Assembly: GCA_016722375.1 (NCBI GenBank)
Contig: JADKJG010000006.1
Coordinates: forward strand, 1 to 64,000
Reading direction: 5' to 3'
From: Bacteroidota bacterium
Lineage (GTDB): Bacteria; Bacteroidota; Bacteroidia; Chitinophagales; LD1
Length of the DNA: 64,000 nucleotides
Shown here piece after piece: positions 17,758-27,309 of this stretch. How positions within the stretch are numbered: position 1 is the stretch's first letter; each line of letters opens with the position of its first letter. A program made the translations under genes and the position numbers. The notes under the pieces were generated by a model. That model was not told the origin of the DNA and searched no databases. It saw nothing but the letters and a program-made list of their open reading frames with translations.

Positions 17758-18600
17758 ATGAACAAACAGATTACTTCTCTCTTTACAATGCTTTTCTTTC
17801 TTTTCATCACCTCTTCGGCTCAGATAAACGATACGGTTCCTGACCAATTTGCCAATATTGATGGAATAAAAATACACTATAAAATATATGGTAAAGGAGA
17901 CCCGCTCATTCTCCTTCATGGCTCGTTGGAAAGCATGAAAGACTGGGCCAAGCAAGTGCCTGAATTTTCCCGACACTATCAGGTGATAACAGTGGATAAC
18001 CGAGGTCATGGTATGAGTACCTTCGAGGATCGTAAGATGGATTACGCACTCCTCTCAGAAGATGTCCTCAAATTAATGAGTGAATTGAAGATTGACAGCG
18101 CTCATATTGTAGGTTTCGGTGACGGAGGAATTATGGGGCTTTACCTCGCTATTAACCATCCGGAGAAAGTACGCAAACTAGTAGCGATAGGCGCCAATTA
18201 TAAAGTAGATACTACGGCCGTTTACGGGCAAATACTTAATAAAGTAAAGGCCTGGGACAATGAAAAAATGTATCAGTTTGTAAAAAATAATTTCAAAGGA
18301 TACCAAAACTTTAGTCAGATCACCCAATTTACTCAGCGCATGAAAACCATGCTGTTGACCGAGCCGAATTTGACATTAAATAACTTGAGGGAGATAAAAT
18401 GCCCGGTGTTATTTATAGCCGGTGATCATGACATCATCAAGCTAACGCATACGGATGAAATGTTTGAAAACGTAAAATACGGTAACCTGCTTATTGTTCC
18501 TGGAACAAAGCACTATCCTCAAAAGGAAAAACCGCAGTTAGTTAATACTGCTATTCAGGATTTCCTGAATAAAAGGTTTGTGAGTTTAAGTCGCTTTTAA
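17758..18600 (+). CDS. Alpha/beta-hydrolase-fold protein lacking the nucleophile serine
   Basis: 280 residues with a signal peptide (cleavage near SSAQ, residue 21), so probably exported. The fold is clear: oxyanion-hole HGSLES, VDNRGHGMS, and the nucleophile elbow VGFGDGG where family members normally have VGFSDGG. The expected Ser is Gly121 (codon GGT at 18118). The acid (AGDHD, Asp225 or nearby) and histidine (GTKHY, His252) are retained. One base change (AGT to GGT) would explain the loss. It may be a pseudoenzyme, a binding protein, or a sequencing error. Confidence 0.85.
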   Translation: MNKQITSLFTMLFFLFITSSAQINDTVPDQFANIDGIKIHYKIYGKGDPLILLHGSLESMKDWAKQVPEFSRHYQVITVDNRGHGMSTFEDRKMDYALLSEDVLKLMSELKIDSAHIVGFGDGGIMGLYLAINHPEKVRKLVAIGANYKVDTTAVYGQILNKVKAWDNEKMYQFVKNNFKGYQNFSQITQFTQRMKTMLLTEPNLTLNNLREIKCPVLFIAGDHDIIKLTHTDEMFENVKYGNLLIVPGTKHYPQKEKPQLVNTAIQDFLNKRFVSLSRF

Positions 18601-18628
18601 TAAGATGATGAAAGGATACCCAAAAAAA

Positions 18629-18658
18629 AAGCCCGCAGGTCTTCAGACCTGCGGGCTT
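18629..18658. terminator. Bidirectional terminator
   Basis: Perfect 12-bp stem GCCCGCAGGTCT (18631-18642) and AGACCTGCGGGC (18645-18656), flanked by an A run on the left and TT on the right. It separates the convergent hydrolase gene (ending 18600) and the T9SS gene (ending 18681), and can serve both, best for the minus-strand gene where the A9 run reads as T9. Confidence 0.85.
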
Positions 18659-18680
18659 GTATGTTTAAAGAGTTGACTGG

Positions 18681-21600
18681 TTACTTCACATTTCCGATAA
18701 ACACTCTCTTGGTAGTAGTAACCCCTTCGTTCTTCACTTTTACAATCAAGTAAGCAGCTTCCAGATTTGGAATCTCCTTAGAGTAGATAGAAGAGCGACC
18801 GAATTGCTCGCTGCTGATTAGTTGACCGATGATATTGTAGAGATCAATCTCTGCCTCCACCTTGGTTTGACCACCGAAGTCAATAAACACGCGGTTGTCA
18901 GCACTCCAGATATTCAGCTTCTTGCTCGTGTTGTTTGCCAAGCCTGTAGCTTCTCTCGAAGTAATAGTGATGGTCTGAGACGTAACAGACTTACAACCTG
19001 CTTCGTTCAGCACGGTCAACGAAACCGTGTAAACACCCTCGCTGGTGTAACGGTGAGTAGCATCAGTGGTGCTGGCATTGCTTCCATCGCCAAAGTTCCA
19101 TTCAGTAGTCACTGCATCTGCATTGTGAGCATTGAAGGTGATGTCCTCCTGTGCTTTAGCGATATAGTTGCTGGCAGTGAAAGCAGCTACAATAGATTGC
19201 TCTCCGCCCACCTCGATATTCTTCATCACCACATAGCCGTTGTTATCGCTCAAAGTCAAGGTGTAAACCCCTGCATTGGCGCTTACATGAACCGGTGAAG
19301 AAGCGTTCAGCGTTCCGGTAGAAAGTACCGTGCCGTTGTTATCCGCCACGCTATAATCCCAGTTGGCACTTCCCGGCTGTGTTAATTCAATCATGCCGCT
19401 GCCACTGCAACTGGCTTCGCTGGTCATGATTTGAGCCGCAGGAGTGAAATGAAGAACAAAGCGGTCTTGATTATCTGTTTTCTTGGTGCTGAAAGTATAG
19501 TCGCCATTTCTCAGGTTATGCCATACTCCGGCTTGCTTGTCCTCTAAGTATATATACGTAGTCGGATCGAAGGAAGACAATTCCTGTGCCGACAAGGTCA
19601 TGGTTCCGTTCACTTCCGGTCTCAATCCCATTGGAACAGTAGTAGTCTCCTGAAGAGCATGAAGGGTATTAATCGAATAACCTCTACCGGCATTCAGGTG
19701 AGTGAACAACATAGGCTTTCCGACAGCACTGCTCGATTTGTTGGCATCGAAAGCTCCGTCAAAGCCGATGGTGGCATCTGCATTAAACTGAACAGTGGTG
19801 AGGTCTTTCATACCGTTATAGTTCAATTCCATCACCAAAGTATTGTTCATATCTGTTCGATAAAAAGTAGTGTTGCTGGCTCTCACTCTTTCGCCTTGAT
19901 AGAAAGGATAAGAACCGTTGTTGCCTGCCGAAGTCTTCAATACCATGAAAGCCTGGAAAGGAGCAATATCAATTTGTCCTTGTGCGCCCGGAGCGCCAAT
20001 CACCTTAGGAATCCAGCTACCGGAGAAAGGTCCGGAGGTCTTCCACACCTGCACCTGATTGTCAAAGCCATCGCCTATGCGAGAGATGGTGAGGTGTAGC
20101 GTAGAAGGATAAGGATTGCCCACTAAGTTCCATCCCGACTCAATCGGAGTTAAAGTGGATTGAAGCGTAGCTACCGGAATGCTGCCTTTATTATTCATAC
20201 CGCTGATGGATATGTTTCCGGTATTAGGAACTCCGGTAACCGTTTTAATACTATTGCCGGCCAAGTAGGCAGAATAGCCCTTTCCGTTTTCCATATTTCC
20301 TTGGCTCTTCACCATCCAGTTGCCCAATTTGCAGGCACCCGGTGCCTGATGGTCATCATCATAAGCAAAGATAGAGCCATAGACCGTAGTCTTCGCGCTT
20401 TGTGATTCATCACAGTTGGCGGTAGGGGTAATAAACGAACCATCCGGTCCGCTGGCACCTATCTGACTGAGTGCCGGAGTACTGACTGGTGAACTGATAT
20501 AGTGTTGGTTGTATCCACGAATCGGAACAAAGCGATCGGCCAGAATGCTGCCGGTCAGGTTGCCGGTGAAGCCGGAAGTAAAGTCATCAATATAAGCACA
20601 GTGCGTATCAGAAGTAGAGCGCAGACGCAGACTGCTGCCGCCGTCTATCAACAAGTTGCCGGACGCTAAATGCAATCCTTTATTGATAGAAACACTCGCC
20701 GCATTGATCAGCGATACATCGCCGTCGCCGGCCACACTGTTGTTGAAAATTCTAAGAATATCAAATTGAGTGCTGCCCTCAATTGTTTGAGCTGCTGTGC
20801 CTAGCATAATCACCTCTCCGTTGCCCAGACTCAAAGTCTTCGAGCCGGTTCCTCCGTTCCAGTTGCCGCAAACCTGTAGGTTGAAGCCATTAGCAGTTAC
20901 GCGGGCATTGGTTTGCAGGGTGATATCTCCTACACTGTAATTGGCGATAGAAATAATCGGGAATCTTCCGTTGATAGGGTTAGAAGTAATCAGCACTTGC
21001 GCCGAGCAATCATTAGGAATACCTACCGGGTTCCAGTTCGTTGCATCATGCCATGCGGTGCTTGTGGCACCTGTCCAGGTGCTTCCACCACCACAGGTCG
21101 AAACCGTTACCGCAGCATTTCCATTCATCGTGGCAGAACAAGCCCCGTTGGTGGCAATCACCGTATAGGTAGTAGCCGTGGTTTGGTTGCCAAAAGAAAT
21201 AGCCGAACCGGTATTTCCTGCAACAGGGCTGCCTACATTCGCTACCCCATCTTTCAACTGATAGTTGACTCCGGTTTGAGAGTTGGACAAGCCAACAGCG
21301 ACACCGCCGCCGCCCGAGCAATAATTACCACCTCCGGTCACATCATAAACCGTAGGATCGGTACAATTCAAGGTGGTGACACAGGCTGTTACTGGAGACA
21401 CGTTTACGCTGAAATTATCCAGAATAACATCATAATTATGAGCAGCCCCGCTCGAATTAGACCAGATTCCAAAATTGAGGTTGTTCTTATAAGTAAGAGC
21501 GCTGATATTAAACGTCAACTCTACCCTTTCACAATTCCTTGCCTTATCAAAATAAACGTTCTGCGTACTCGTAGTACCATTGGAAGTATATAAGCCACCG

Positions 21601-22217
21601 CCATAAGACCAATCTCCTACCCACATATATATGCGGTCGCTAAGATAACTGGCGCTGTATGAATTGGTCATGTCAAAACTTACCGTTACTGTGGTCTGTC
21701 CGGTACCATCAAACTTTTCTGAACGCAACAGGCTACCTGTTCCGTTGGCGGCAGATGGCTTATTATATTGTAGTGCGTTTCCAGAACATCCACCGGTTGT
21801 GATCCGGCTCCAAGTGCCGTTAGATCCTCCCAAGTCACAAAAAATCCAAGGGATACTTGATATTTGGCTGCCACAATAATTGGATACATAAGTATATGAA
21901 TCGAAATTCTGCACTCCGTTGGTGCCCCATGTTGGGGTAAGCCCTACACCGTTAAATTGAACATCTCCATCTGCATTTTTCGCCTTGGCATAAAAGCAGT
22001 ATTGAGTATTCTGAGTAAGGCCGGTAACGATTTTCGTTCCCCACTGTGCGGCAGTTTGGAACACTTCGGTTGCTCCTAAAGTTCCATTGGCCTGAACATA
22101 CTGGCCGGTTGTAGAGCAATAAAGAGAGTAGGTAGTGATAGTCGGATTGGCTACCGGTGTTTCTGCTGCTACAGTAACCTGTACACTGCTGCCCGATGGA
22201 TTATTCACAGTTGGCAC
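18681..22217 (-). CDS. C-terminal half of a giant T9SS-secreted surface protein
   Basis: A 1178-codon intact frame, but not an intact gene: its apparent start is GTG at 22217, and the frame stays open to about 22478 with a fibronectin-III-like domain (GYDIES, YWFRVRAKDG). Then come a cleaved-adhesin-like jellyroll region, a CGNW-type repeat block, and a long domain shared with the protein at 50373-59186 (ESGWNLVGNPYPS, PFQAFMVLKTSAGNNGS, VPMGLRPE). A PKD domain (TTEWNFGDGSNAST, RYTSEGVYTVSLTV) and a T9SS type-A sorting domain (LYNIIGQLISSEQFGRS to RVFIGNVK) follow. It should be exported through T9SS and anchored at or released from the surface if translated. Confidence 0.8.
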   Translation of the reverse strand: MPTVNNPSGSSVQVTVAAETPVANPTITTYSLYCSTTGQYVQANGTLGATEVFQTAAQWGTKIVTGLTQNTQYCFYAKAKNADGDVQFNGVGLTPTWGTNGVQNFDSYTYVSNYCGSQISSIPWIFCDLGGSNGTWSRITTGGCSGNALQYNKPSAANGTGSLLRSEKFDGTGQTTVTVSFDMTNSYSASYLSDRIYMWVGDWSYGGGLYTSNGTTSTQNVYFDKARNCERVELTFNISALTYKNNLNFGIWSNSSGAAHNYDVILDNFSVNVSPVTACVTTLNCTDPTVYDVTGGGNYCSGGGGVAVGLSNSQTGVNYQLKDGVANVGSPVAGNTGSAISFGNQTTATTYTVIATNGACSATMNGNAAVTVSTCGGGSTWTGATSTAWHDATNWNPVGIPNDCSAQVLITSNPINGRFPIISIANYSVGDITLQTNARVTANGFNLQVCGNWNGGTGSKTLSLGNGEVIMLGTAAQTIEGSTQFDILRIFNNSVAGDGDVSLINAASVSINKGLHLASGNLLIDGGSSLRLRSTSDTHCAYIDDFTSGFTGNLTGSILADRFVPIRGYNQHYISSPVSTPALSQIGASGPDGSFITPTANCDESQSAKTTVYGSIFAYDDDHQAPGACKLGNWMVKSQGNMENGKGYSAYLAGNSIKTVTGVPNTGNISISGMNNKGSIPVATLQSTLTPIESGWNLVGNPYPSTLHLTISRIGDGFDNQVQVWKTSGPFSGSWIPKVIGAPGAQGQIDIAPFQAFMVLKTSAGNNGSYPFYQGERVRASNTTFYRTDMNNTLVMELNYNGMKDLTTVQFNADATIGFDGAFDANKSSSAVGKPMLFTHLNAGRGYSINTLHALQETTTVPMGLRPEVNGTMTLSAQELSSFDPTTYIYLEDKQAGVWHNLRNGDYTFSTKKTDNQDRFVLHFTPAAQIMTSEASCSGSGMIELTQPGSANWDYSVADNNGTVLSTGTLNASSPVHVSANAGVYTLTLSDNNGYVVMKNIEVGGEQSIVAAFTASNYIAKAQEDITFNAHNADAVTTEWNFGDGSNASTTDATHRYTSEGVYTVSLTVLNEAGCKSVTSQTITITSREATGLANNTSKKLNIWSADNRVFIDFGGQTKVEAEIDLYNIIGQLISSEQFGRSSIYSKEIPNLEAAYLIVKVKNEGVTTTKRVFIGNVK

Positions 22218-24567
22218 CGCAGGGAAATCACAAGCCGTATATCTCGGCCCGGCAATCGTACCCCAGTCGCAAGTTTGTACTCCATCCTTTGCTCTTACCC
22301 GGAACCAGTAAGGAGCATTTGGATTATCTCCTGCATTGAAATCATAACTGGGCGAGGTAACCGATGCCTGATTGCCATAGGTAATACCATCAACAGAAGA
22401 CTCTATGTCATATCCGGACGCTCCTGATGCCGCATTCCAGTTACAGTTATGTGATGGGGTTTGCTCCGTTCCTGACGGCTATATTGGTAACCTGCACCAA
22501 ACCAATTGGGAGCAGAATAACAGTACCGATAATCTTCTACTTCAGAATACATCTGCATACCATCTCCTGTCAAGTTGTTACAGCCGGTCATGGCAGTGGC
22601 TAGGTTGTAACTGCTGCCATCATCATAGCGCAACCTAACGCGCATCGCCACTTGCTTGCCGTCAATGATGTCCGGTGTCGGGATCGTCATAGTTAAATAA
22701 ACAGTTGGTGCGATCCTGGGTTGGCTATCCTTCCAACTATATGCCGTTGGCATACACATAAATCTAGCCGTCGCCATTATAATCAATAAAGAGGCCACAG
22801 GCATCTGTATAACCACTATGTTCAACATTGACCGTATAACTTTGTCCTTTTTCCAAAACTAAACCTTTAGAATAGGAACCCATCATGTTGGAATAGTTAT
22901 ACATGGTAATGGTAGATCCAGCCTGAACACCAAAGAACTTCCCGTTGTTATCCAATACGGTTCCCCATGGGCTGGTGGCCAATACCCGGCTGATATAAAC
23001 TTTATCTGTCGTGGCGTTGGTTTTTACCACATCGGCTGTGCCGTTCACGCCGCCGCAAACCTGAGTGCCAATAGTTGGAATAATGTAAAGACCGAAATCT
23101 TCTGTCATGAATTGGCATCTACCACAAATGGATCAACTGGTGGCATCGATTCCGCGGAAAGCCAAATCCTGACCGGTCATTGTCTCTTGAAGAAGGAAAA
23201 CTACCGTGCTATAGGCCGGTGGTGGCTAGCGAAATATTGGCCTATTCCATCGTTCCCTCCGGTTGAATCCAAAAGATAGGTAGCGCCGCCATCAATTAAC
23301 TGATGACCGTACCGTACCATACGGGTACTTTTCCGGCAGCAGTACCCCAACCTAATATCGGAAAGAAACCTGTATATCTTTAAAGCCTCTGGCCGGTATG
23401 GTCCTGTAGAACCAACGGGCGTGTAGCGGATATTCCCATAAGAAGTTCCCCGCCCGAGTGCATTGCCAGTAAATCCATCAGCAAATTCCGGAAACAGAAT
23501 AAGGGGCTTTATTATAGCAGGACCAAACATTTCTATAGTTGCCCGACTGAGCGGCAGTGCTGCTGGCCAACCAGCCATCTTGAGGCGTTACCTCCAAAAC
23601 ATTCCTTGTGTAAATCCATCAAAGTTCTGTGTGTACATGGCTGTCTTTATCTGCCGTGGTAAAGGACCAAACCGAACAGCCCGAAGCGGATCCATAAGTA
23701 TTCTTTGGAACTATCTGCCAGTAATATTGTGTATTTGGAAGAAGGCAACCCGGGTTATAGGTTATACTCGCTGTATTTCCCGCTAATGGTGGTGTACTGC
23801 TCGTGCCAAAATAAACATCATAACTGTCCGCAGAACCCTCTGCGTTCCAAGTCAATTGAACGCCTGTGGCTGAATTGGTAATAGCGTTGGTAGGCGAAAT
23901 GTAACTCGTACAGGACGGTGGAGAAGCAGGTGAAGTATAATCCACTTCCAATACCGGTGCTAAAGCGCCCCCGGCTGCTCCATTTAAAGTCCAATATGTG
24001 TTATTTGCAAAAGCGGTTCCGTCGTTAGTAGCGCGAAAGGCGACATTGAAATATTGATTGCCCGCACCGAAGTTCGTATTTAAATGTGTAATAGGGTTGT
24101 AGGCTGATCCATTCCCTATTAAGGAGCGCCATCCCACAACTCCCCGCCGGAAGGCCTGTAGCTGTAAACACACATAATATTGGCTAGCATTGATAGCTAG
24201 AGCAGTATATAAACTTGCAGCCGATGCTGATGCGCGGGTTCACACTGGTTAGCGGTCCTGCATTAATTCCAGCACTACCCAAACGGGTAGCTGCAATCTT
24301 CATTCTCATATCCGAAACATTTACCGGTTATGGCTGTACCAGGATGATATAATGAGGTCATATCAAACTGGCACCAACCTCTCACTAAGTCATTAACTGC
24401 ACCTACTCTTCCCATGAAGATAGCCGCATTCACTTTAGTTGCTCTCAGCTGCGCCAGTATAGCCTGCTGAACTAGCGAGCGAAGTACTTGGATAATAAGT
24501 CCCAGTGGGGTCAATAGCTAAGGAAAAACCCGTGCAGGGTCTTTAACCAAGTGGGTGCTTACGCGAG
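22218..24567 (-). pseudogene. Frame-scrambled middle of the giant T9SS protein
   Basis: Recognisable protein segments continue the same gene but change frame about six times. From the N-terminal side: 24514-24275 (TKVNAAIFMGRVGAVNDLV), 24173-23619 (a carbohydrate-binding-like segment then an fn3 domain, GSADSYDVYFGTS), 23578-23201, 23108-22764 (VYISRVLATSPWGTV, FIDYNGDG), and 22828-22403 ending in YSEVEDYRYCY, a GEVEDY-domain signature. Flanking frames of 1178 and 293 codons are intact. Either the gene is dead or this 2.3-kb stretch is poorly sequenced. Confidence 0.75.
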
Positions 24568-25449
24568 TCATGACCGTAAGGTATTCCCATTTCTCTGTGC
24601 CTGAATATCTGCAATGTTATTGTCGGCAAGCAAAGGTCTGTAGTTGGCAGCGCCGAAACCATCGCCCACAACGGGTGATTCATATTCATAAACCATTCTT
24701 CCGCTTATATCTTTCAGAATAACAGTTCCTTCCTGGCTCAATTCATAACTCCAGTTGGCATCTATCTGTATATCTTCAGCAAACACCATATAGTCTGCTC
24801 CGGAAGGTACGGAAGAAAGAATGCTGGCATCATTAATAATGTAGTTCAACTCTCTTCTTCCTGCCGAGAGGGTGTATTGTGCATCCACCGCAGGGTAAAG
24901 GTTTTTGTAAGTAATTTTATTGCCATCCACCGTAGACGCTACATCTGTGGAAGAGATCGAATTGAAAGCCGTTCCATTCTTTTCCCAATAGAAACGGGTA
25001 TTCAAAAACTCCTTTACCTCACCCTCTGTACTTACACTCAACAAACCACCCGAAGAATGGTTGGCGAAGTAAGACTTCATCAGGTTGGTGCTATTCACAT
25101 AAGAATAAGCAGCATGATTGCCGAGTAGGTTAGGCTGAATATTTGCGTCTATGTCATAATATTTTCCGCCATCCTCGTAGTGGATTATACCTGCCGAAAA
25201 CACCCCCGTATAGGTTCCATCATCATTTTTGAAATGCTTGGAGTTGAAATCACGCTTGCTCACATCCTCTTTGGCAGGGTCTTTTCCATAAGCCCAAGTA
25301 TTCTCTTTGACCGCAGCCGACTTCAACTGAGCCCCGACTTCTGTTCCAGCCAAAAGGCTTTTACTCTGCCCGAAGGACATAGCAAAATCGCCCAGCGCGA
25401 TGATTAATAAAGATGTCCGTCGTCTGATTGATGTTGCATTGTAATTCAT
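24568..25449 (-). CDS. N-terminal part of the giant T9SS protein
   Basis: 293 codons starting with ATG at 25449 and a signal-peptide-like segment (RRRTSLLIIALGDFAMSFGQS). The body (NDDGTYTGVFSAGIIHYEDGG, FYWEKNGTAFNSI, YPAVDAQYTLSAGRRELNYII) looks like the N-terminal domain of Bacteroidota DNRLRE/RHS-associated or adhesin-type proteins, where a KNLYPxVDxxY motif is common; I do not assign a function. The frame ends at 24568 because of a frame change, and protein-like sequence resumes in another frame downstream. Confidence 0.7.
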   Translation of the reverse strand: MNYNATSIRRRTSLLIIALGDFAMSFGQSKSLLAGTEVGAQLKSAAVKENTWAYGKDPAKEDVSKRDFNSKHFKNDDGTYTGVFSAGIIHYEDGGKYYDIDANIQPNLLGNHAAYSYVNSTNLMKSYFANHSSGGLLSVSTEGEVKEFLNTRFYWEKNGTAFNSISSTDVASTVDGNKITYKNLYPAVDAQYTLSAGRRELNYIINDASILSSVPSGADYMVFAEDIQIDANWSYELSQEGTVILKDISGRMVYEYESPVVGDGFGAANYRPLLADNNIADIQAQRNGNTLRS

Positions 25450-25547
25450 AACCCTGATTTAAGAATAAATAGAAAATAAATATGTTTGATTGTCCAGTAA
25501 ATCGCCCCGTCCTAACAAGGTTTCAGTTTGATATAGCGATTCAGGTG

Positions 25548-25579
25548 CAAAAATAATACCAAACCGCCTGCTTGTCAAA
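25548..25579 (-). promoter_or_regulatory. Promoter of the T9SS gene ending at 18681
   Basis: On the minus strand TTTG (plus 25576-25579), a 20-bp spacer, then TATTTTTG (plus 25548-25555), matching TTTG-N19-21-TAnnTTTG. Predicted start of transcription is near 25541, giving a leader of about 90 nt before the ATG at 25449. Confidence 0.7.
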
Positions 25580-25597
25580 CTGACACATATCAGTTTG
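25576..25597. promoter_or_regulatory. Candidate operator palindrome overlapping the -33 box
   Basis: Perfect inverted repeat CAAACTGA-CACATA-TCAGTTTG with 8-bp arms. Its left arm contains the TTTG -33 element of the minus-strand promoter, and a further half-site, TCAGTTTG, lies at about 25523-25530, downstream of the -7 box. A repressor or activator bound here would contact the promoter. The regulator is unknown. Confidence 0.5.
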
Positions 25598-25839
25598 TTA
25601 AAAAAAGGCGGAGGCCTTCAAAGCTCATTTCTATATTCAGAATAAGAAAACAGATAGGCTGTAACGATGCAAGGCAGTGAAACACAGTGAATGCGTGGCA
25701 CTGTGGGTCCAATAGCTTCTGCGCAAGATGAATGTTAAAAGCACAACATAATTCAGTTGATTTGTGCCATTCTTTATTGATTAAGACTAATATAGTTTAT
25801 AACAGGATGGCTACTTCTTCACGAAACGTGAGGAATTAT

Positions 25840-25872
25840 AAACTACAAAAGTCTTAGAGACTTTTGTAGTTT
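25840..25872. repeat. 33-bp hairpin repeat H1
   Basis: Perfect palindrome with 15-nt arms, AAACTACAAAAGTCT and AGACTTTTGTAGTTT, and a 3-nt loop (TAG). The same element recurs at least seven more times in the window. Confidence 0.85.
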
Positions 25873-25910
25873 GAGTTTAGAACCCCTTCAGGCAATGTCA
25901 TTATTTAATA

Positions 25911-25998
25911 AACTTCTTCGGAAAATCGTCCATTTGTCTCCCTCTGGAGGGAGCGTAGAGGGAGGAAATTAATCAAGCCTGATTTTCCGAAGAAGTCT
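25911..25998. repeat. Terminal-inverted-repeat element E2 (CTTCGGAAAAT family)
   Basis: An 88-bp element with 16-bp perfect inverted ends, ACTTCTTCGGAAAATC (25912-25927) and GATTTTCCGAAGAAGT (25981-25996). The interior is the reverse complement of element E1 at 9-91 with few changes. It is preceded by the 33-bp hairpin H1 and followed by an array region. Confidence 0.8.
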
Positions 25999-26265
25999 AA
26001 TAGCAAAATTAGATGGTAGTGACGGCTGTTTCACCCCTCGCTTTCGGAGGACAAGGGTAGCCCTCCTTATTATAAGTACTCCTAAATTGTTAGACGGCTG
26101 TTACTCCCATCTCCTTCGGAGAGGGGTTGGGGGTGAGGCCGGCTGTTGTAGTTTAACCCACCCTCGCGCTGTCTTTATTCCCCATTCGATCCAAAGGACT
26201 CCTTTGGAGGGGTAGGGAACTTGCTGACAGGATCCCATCTCTTATTAAAAAATACCTAATATCAG
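25999..26265. other. Repeat-island spacer without genes
   Basis: No gene. The stretch has two weakly similar pieces beginning GACGGCTGTT (near 26021 and 26093), each followed by CTTTCGGAGGA- or CCTTCGGAGAGGGG-like C/G-rich sequence, possibly decayed copies of another short element. Nothing else recognisable. Confidence 0.5.
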
Positions 26266-26560
26266 CTATTCGGTACCGATCTGCTGCTAACAGGCACCGA
26301 ATCGTAGCTAACAGGGACCGAATAGCAACGAACAGGCACCTGTCTTTGGCTAACAGGGACCGAGTAGCAGCTAACAGGCACCTGTCTCTTACTAACAGGG
26401 ACCGAGTAGCAACGAACAGGCACCTGTCTTTAGCTAACAGGGACCGAGTAGTAGCTAACAGGCACCTGTTTCTTACTAACAAAAACCGAATAGCTACGAA
26501 CAGGGACCGATCTCTTGCTAACAGGGACCGAATAGCTAGAGATGGGTACCGAATAGCAAA
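26266..26560. repeat. 21-bp tandem array 2
   Basis: Twelve clear 21-bp units from 26287 to 26538, with degenerate units on both sides. Two unit types roughly alternate: CTAACAGGGACCGAATAGCA-like and CTAACAGGCACCTGTCTTTA-like. The second contains the near-palindrome ACAGGCACCTGT. No indels disturb the phase. The array is homologous, in reverse orientation, to the array at 44450-44740, and the flank at 26561-26606 also matches. Confidence 0.85.
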
Positions 26561-26680
26561 TTATCGGTCAAGAATGGAAAGGCAATCGGACAGTTTGTCA
26601 AAGAAACCACCTCCATTTATTCTGTTCCTCCCCCGTCCCGCTGATAGAGGCGGTCCACCCTCCTGAATTTATTTCGGGAG

Positions 26681-26727
26681 AGTGTAGAGGGAGGAAATTA
26701 ATCAACCCTGATTTTCCGAAGAAGTCT
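26681..26727. repeat. Partial element E3 (CTTCGGAAAAT family)
   Basis: One half of an E2-like element: GAGTGTAGAGGGAGGAAATT through GATTTTCCGAAGAAGTCT. The other terminal repeat is missing and replaced by unrelated sequence. It lies immediately before array 3. Confidence 0.7.
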
Positions 26728-26739
26728 ATTTAAGCACCT

Positions 26740-27222
26740 GAACAAACAAGTTTTGGTGCTGAACCAACATGTTTCAAGCCGTAACATGTGTGATTGGGTG
26801 CAGAGCTAAGGTGTTTCAGTCCAGAACATGTATGTTTTTGAGTAGAACCAACAAGTTTCGGACCAAAACATACGTGTTTTGGTGCAGAACTAAGGTGTTT
26901 CAGTCCGGAACGTATGTGTTTTGGTGCAGAACCAACATGTTTTGGCGCCGAACCAACATGTTCTGGTGCCGAACCAACATGTTTCAGTCCGGAACATGTG
27001 TGATTGGGTGCAGAGCTAAGGTGTTTCAGTCCAAAACATGTATGTTTTTGAGTAGAACCAACAAGTTTCAGACCAAAACATACGTGTTTTGGTGCAGAAC
27101 TAAGGTGTTTCAGTCCGGAACGTATGTGTTCTGGTGCCGAACCAACATGTTTTGGTGCAGAACCAACATGTTTTGGCGCCGAACCAACATGTTCTGGTGC
27201 CGAACCAATAGGTTTTGGTCGG
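26740..27222. repeat. 21-bp tandem array 3 (23 units)
   Basis: Twenty-three consecutive units of exactly 21 bp beginning at 26740. The commonest unit starts GAACCAACATGTTTTGGTGC and carries an AACATGTT palindromic core; variants include GAACTAAGGTGTTTCAGTCC and TGTGATTGGGTGC forms. A higher-order repeat is present: the ten units from 26782 recur from 26992, a 210-bp period with only a few changes. A 166-codon open frame through it (FWCRTNM-type repeats) is a by-product of the period. Confidence 0.9.
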
Positions 27223-27230
27223 GTGATGAT

Positions 27231-27282
27231 AAACTACAAAAGACGAAATCAAACTACAAAAGTCTTTAAGACTTTTGTTTTT
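27231..27282. repeat. Degenerate 33-bp hairpin repeat H2
   Basis: AAACTACAAAAGAC at 27231 and again AAACTACAAAAGTCT at 27251, followed by ACTTTTG at 27271. The left arm is duplicated and the right arm is decayed. It abuts the end of array 3. Confidence 0.6.
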
Positions 27283-27309
27283 GGTGCTGACTTGTTTGTT
27301 ATATCTTTA

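Noticed and set aside
18118..18123. Asp122 as a dehalogenase-type nucleophile in the hydrolase
   Set aside because: The nucleophile slot in G-x-Nuc-x-G-G is residue 121 (Gly); Asp122 is one position off.
26346..26666. Open frames of 106-166 codons through arrays 2, 3 and 4 as real proteins
   Set aside because: They are open because 21 is a multiple of three and the unit has no stop in some frames. They occur on both strands, have low-complexity composition, and lack start signals.
26266..27222. CRISPR array
   Set aside because: The repeats are 21 bp head to tail without unique spacers, units are degenerate, and no cas genes are in the window.
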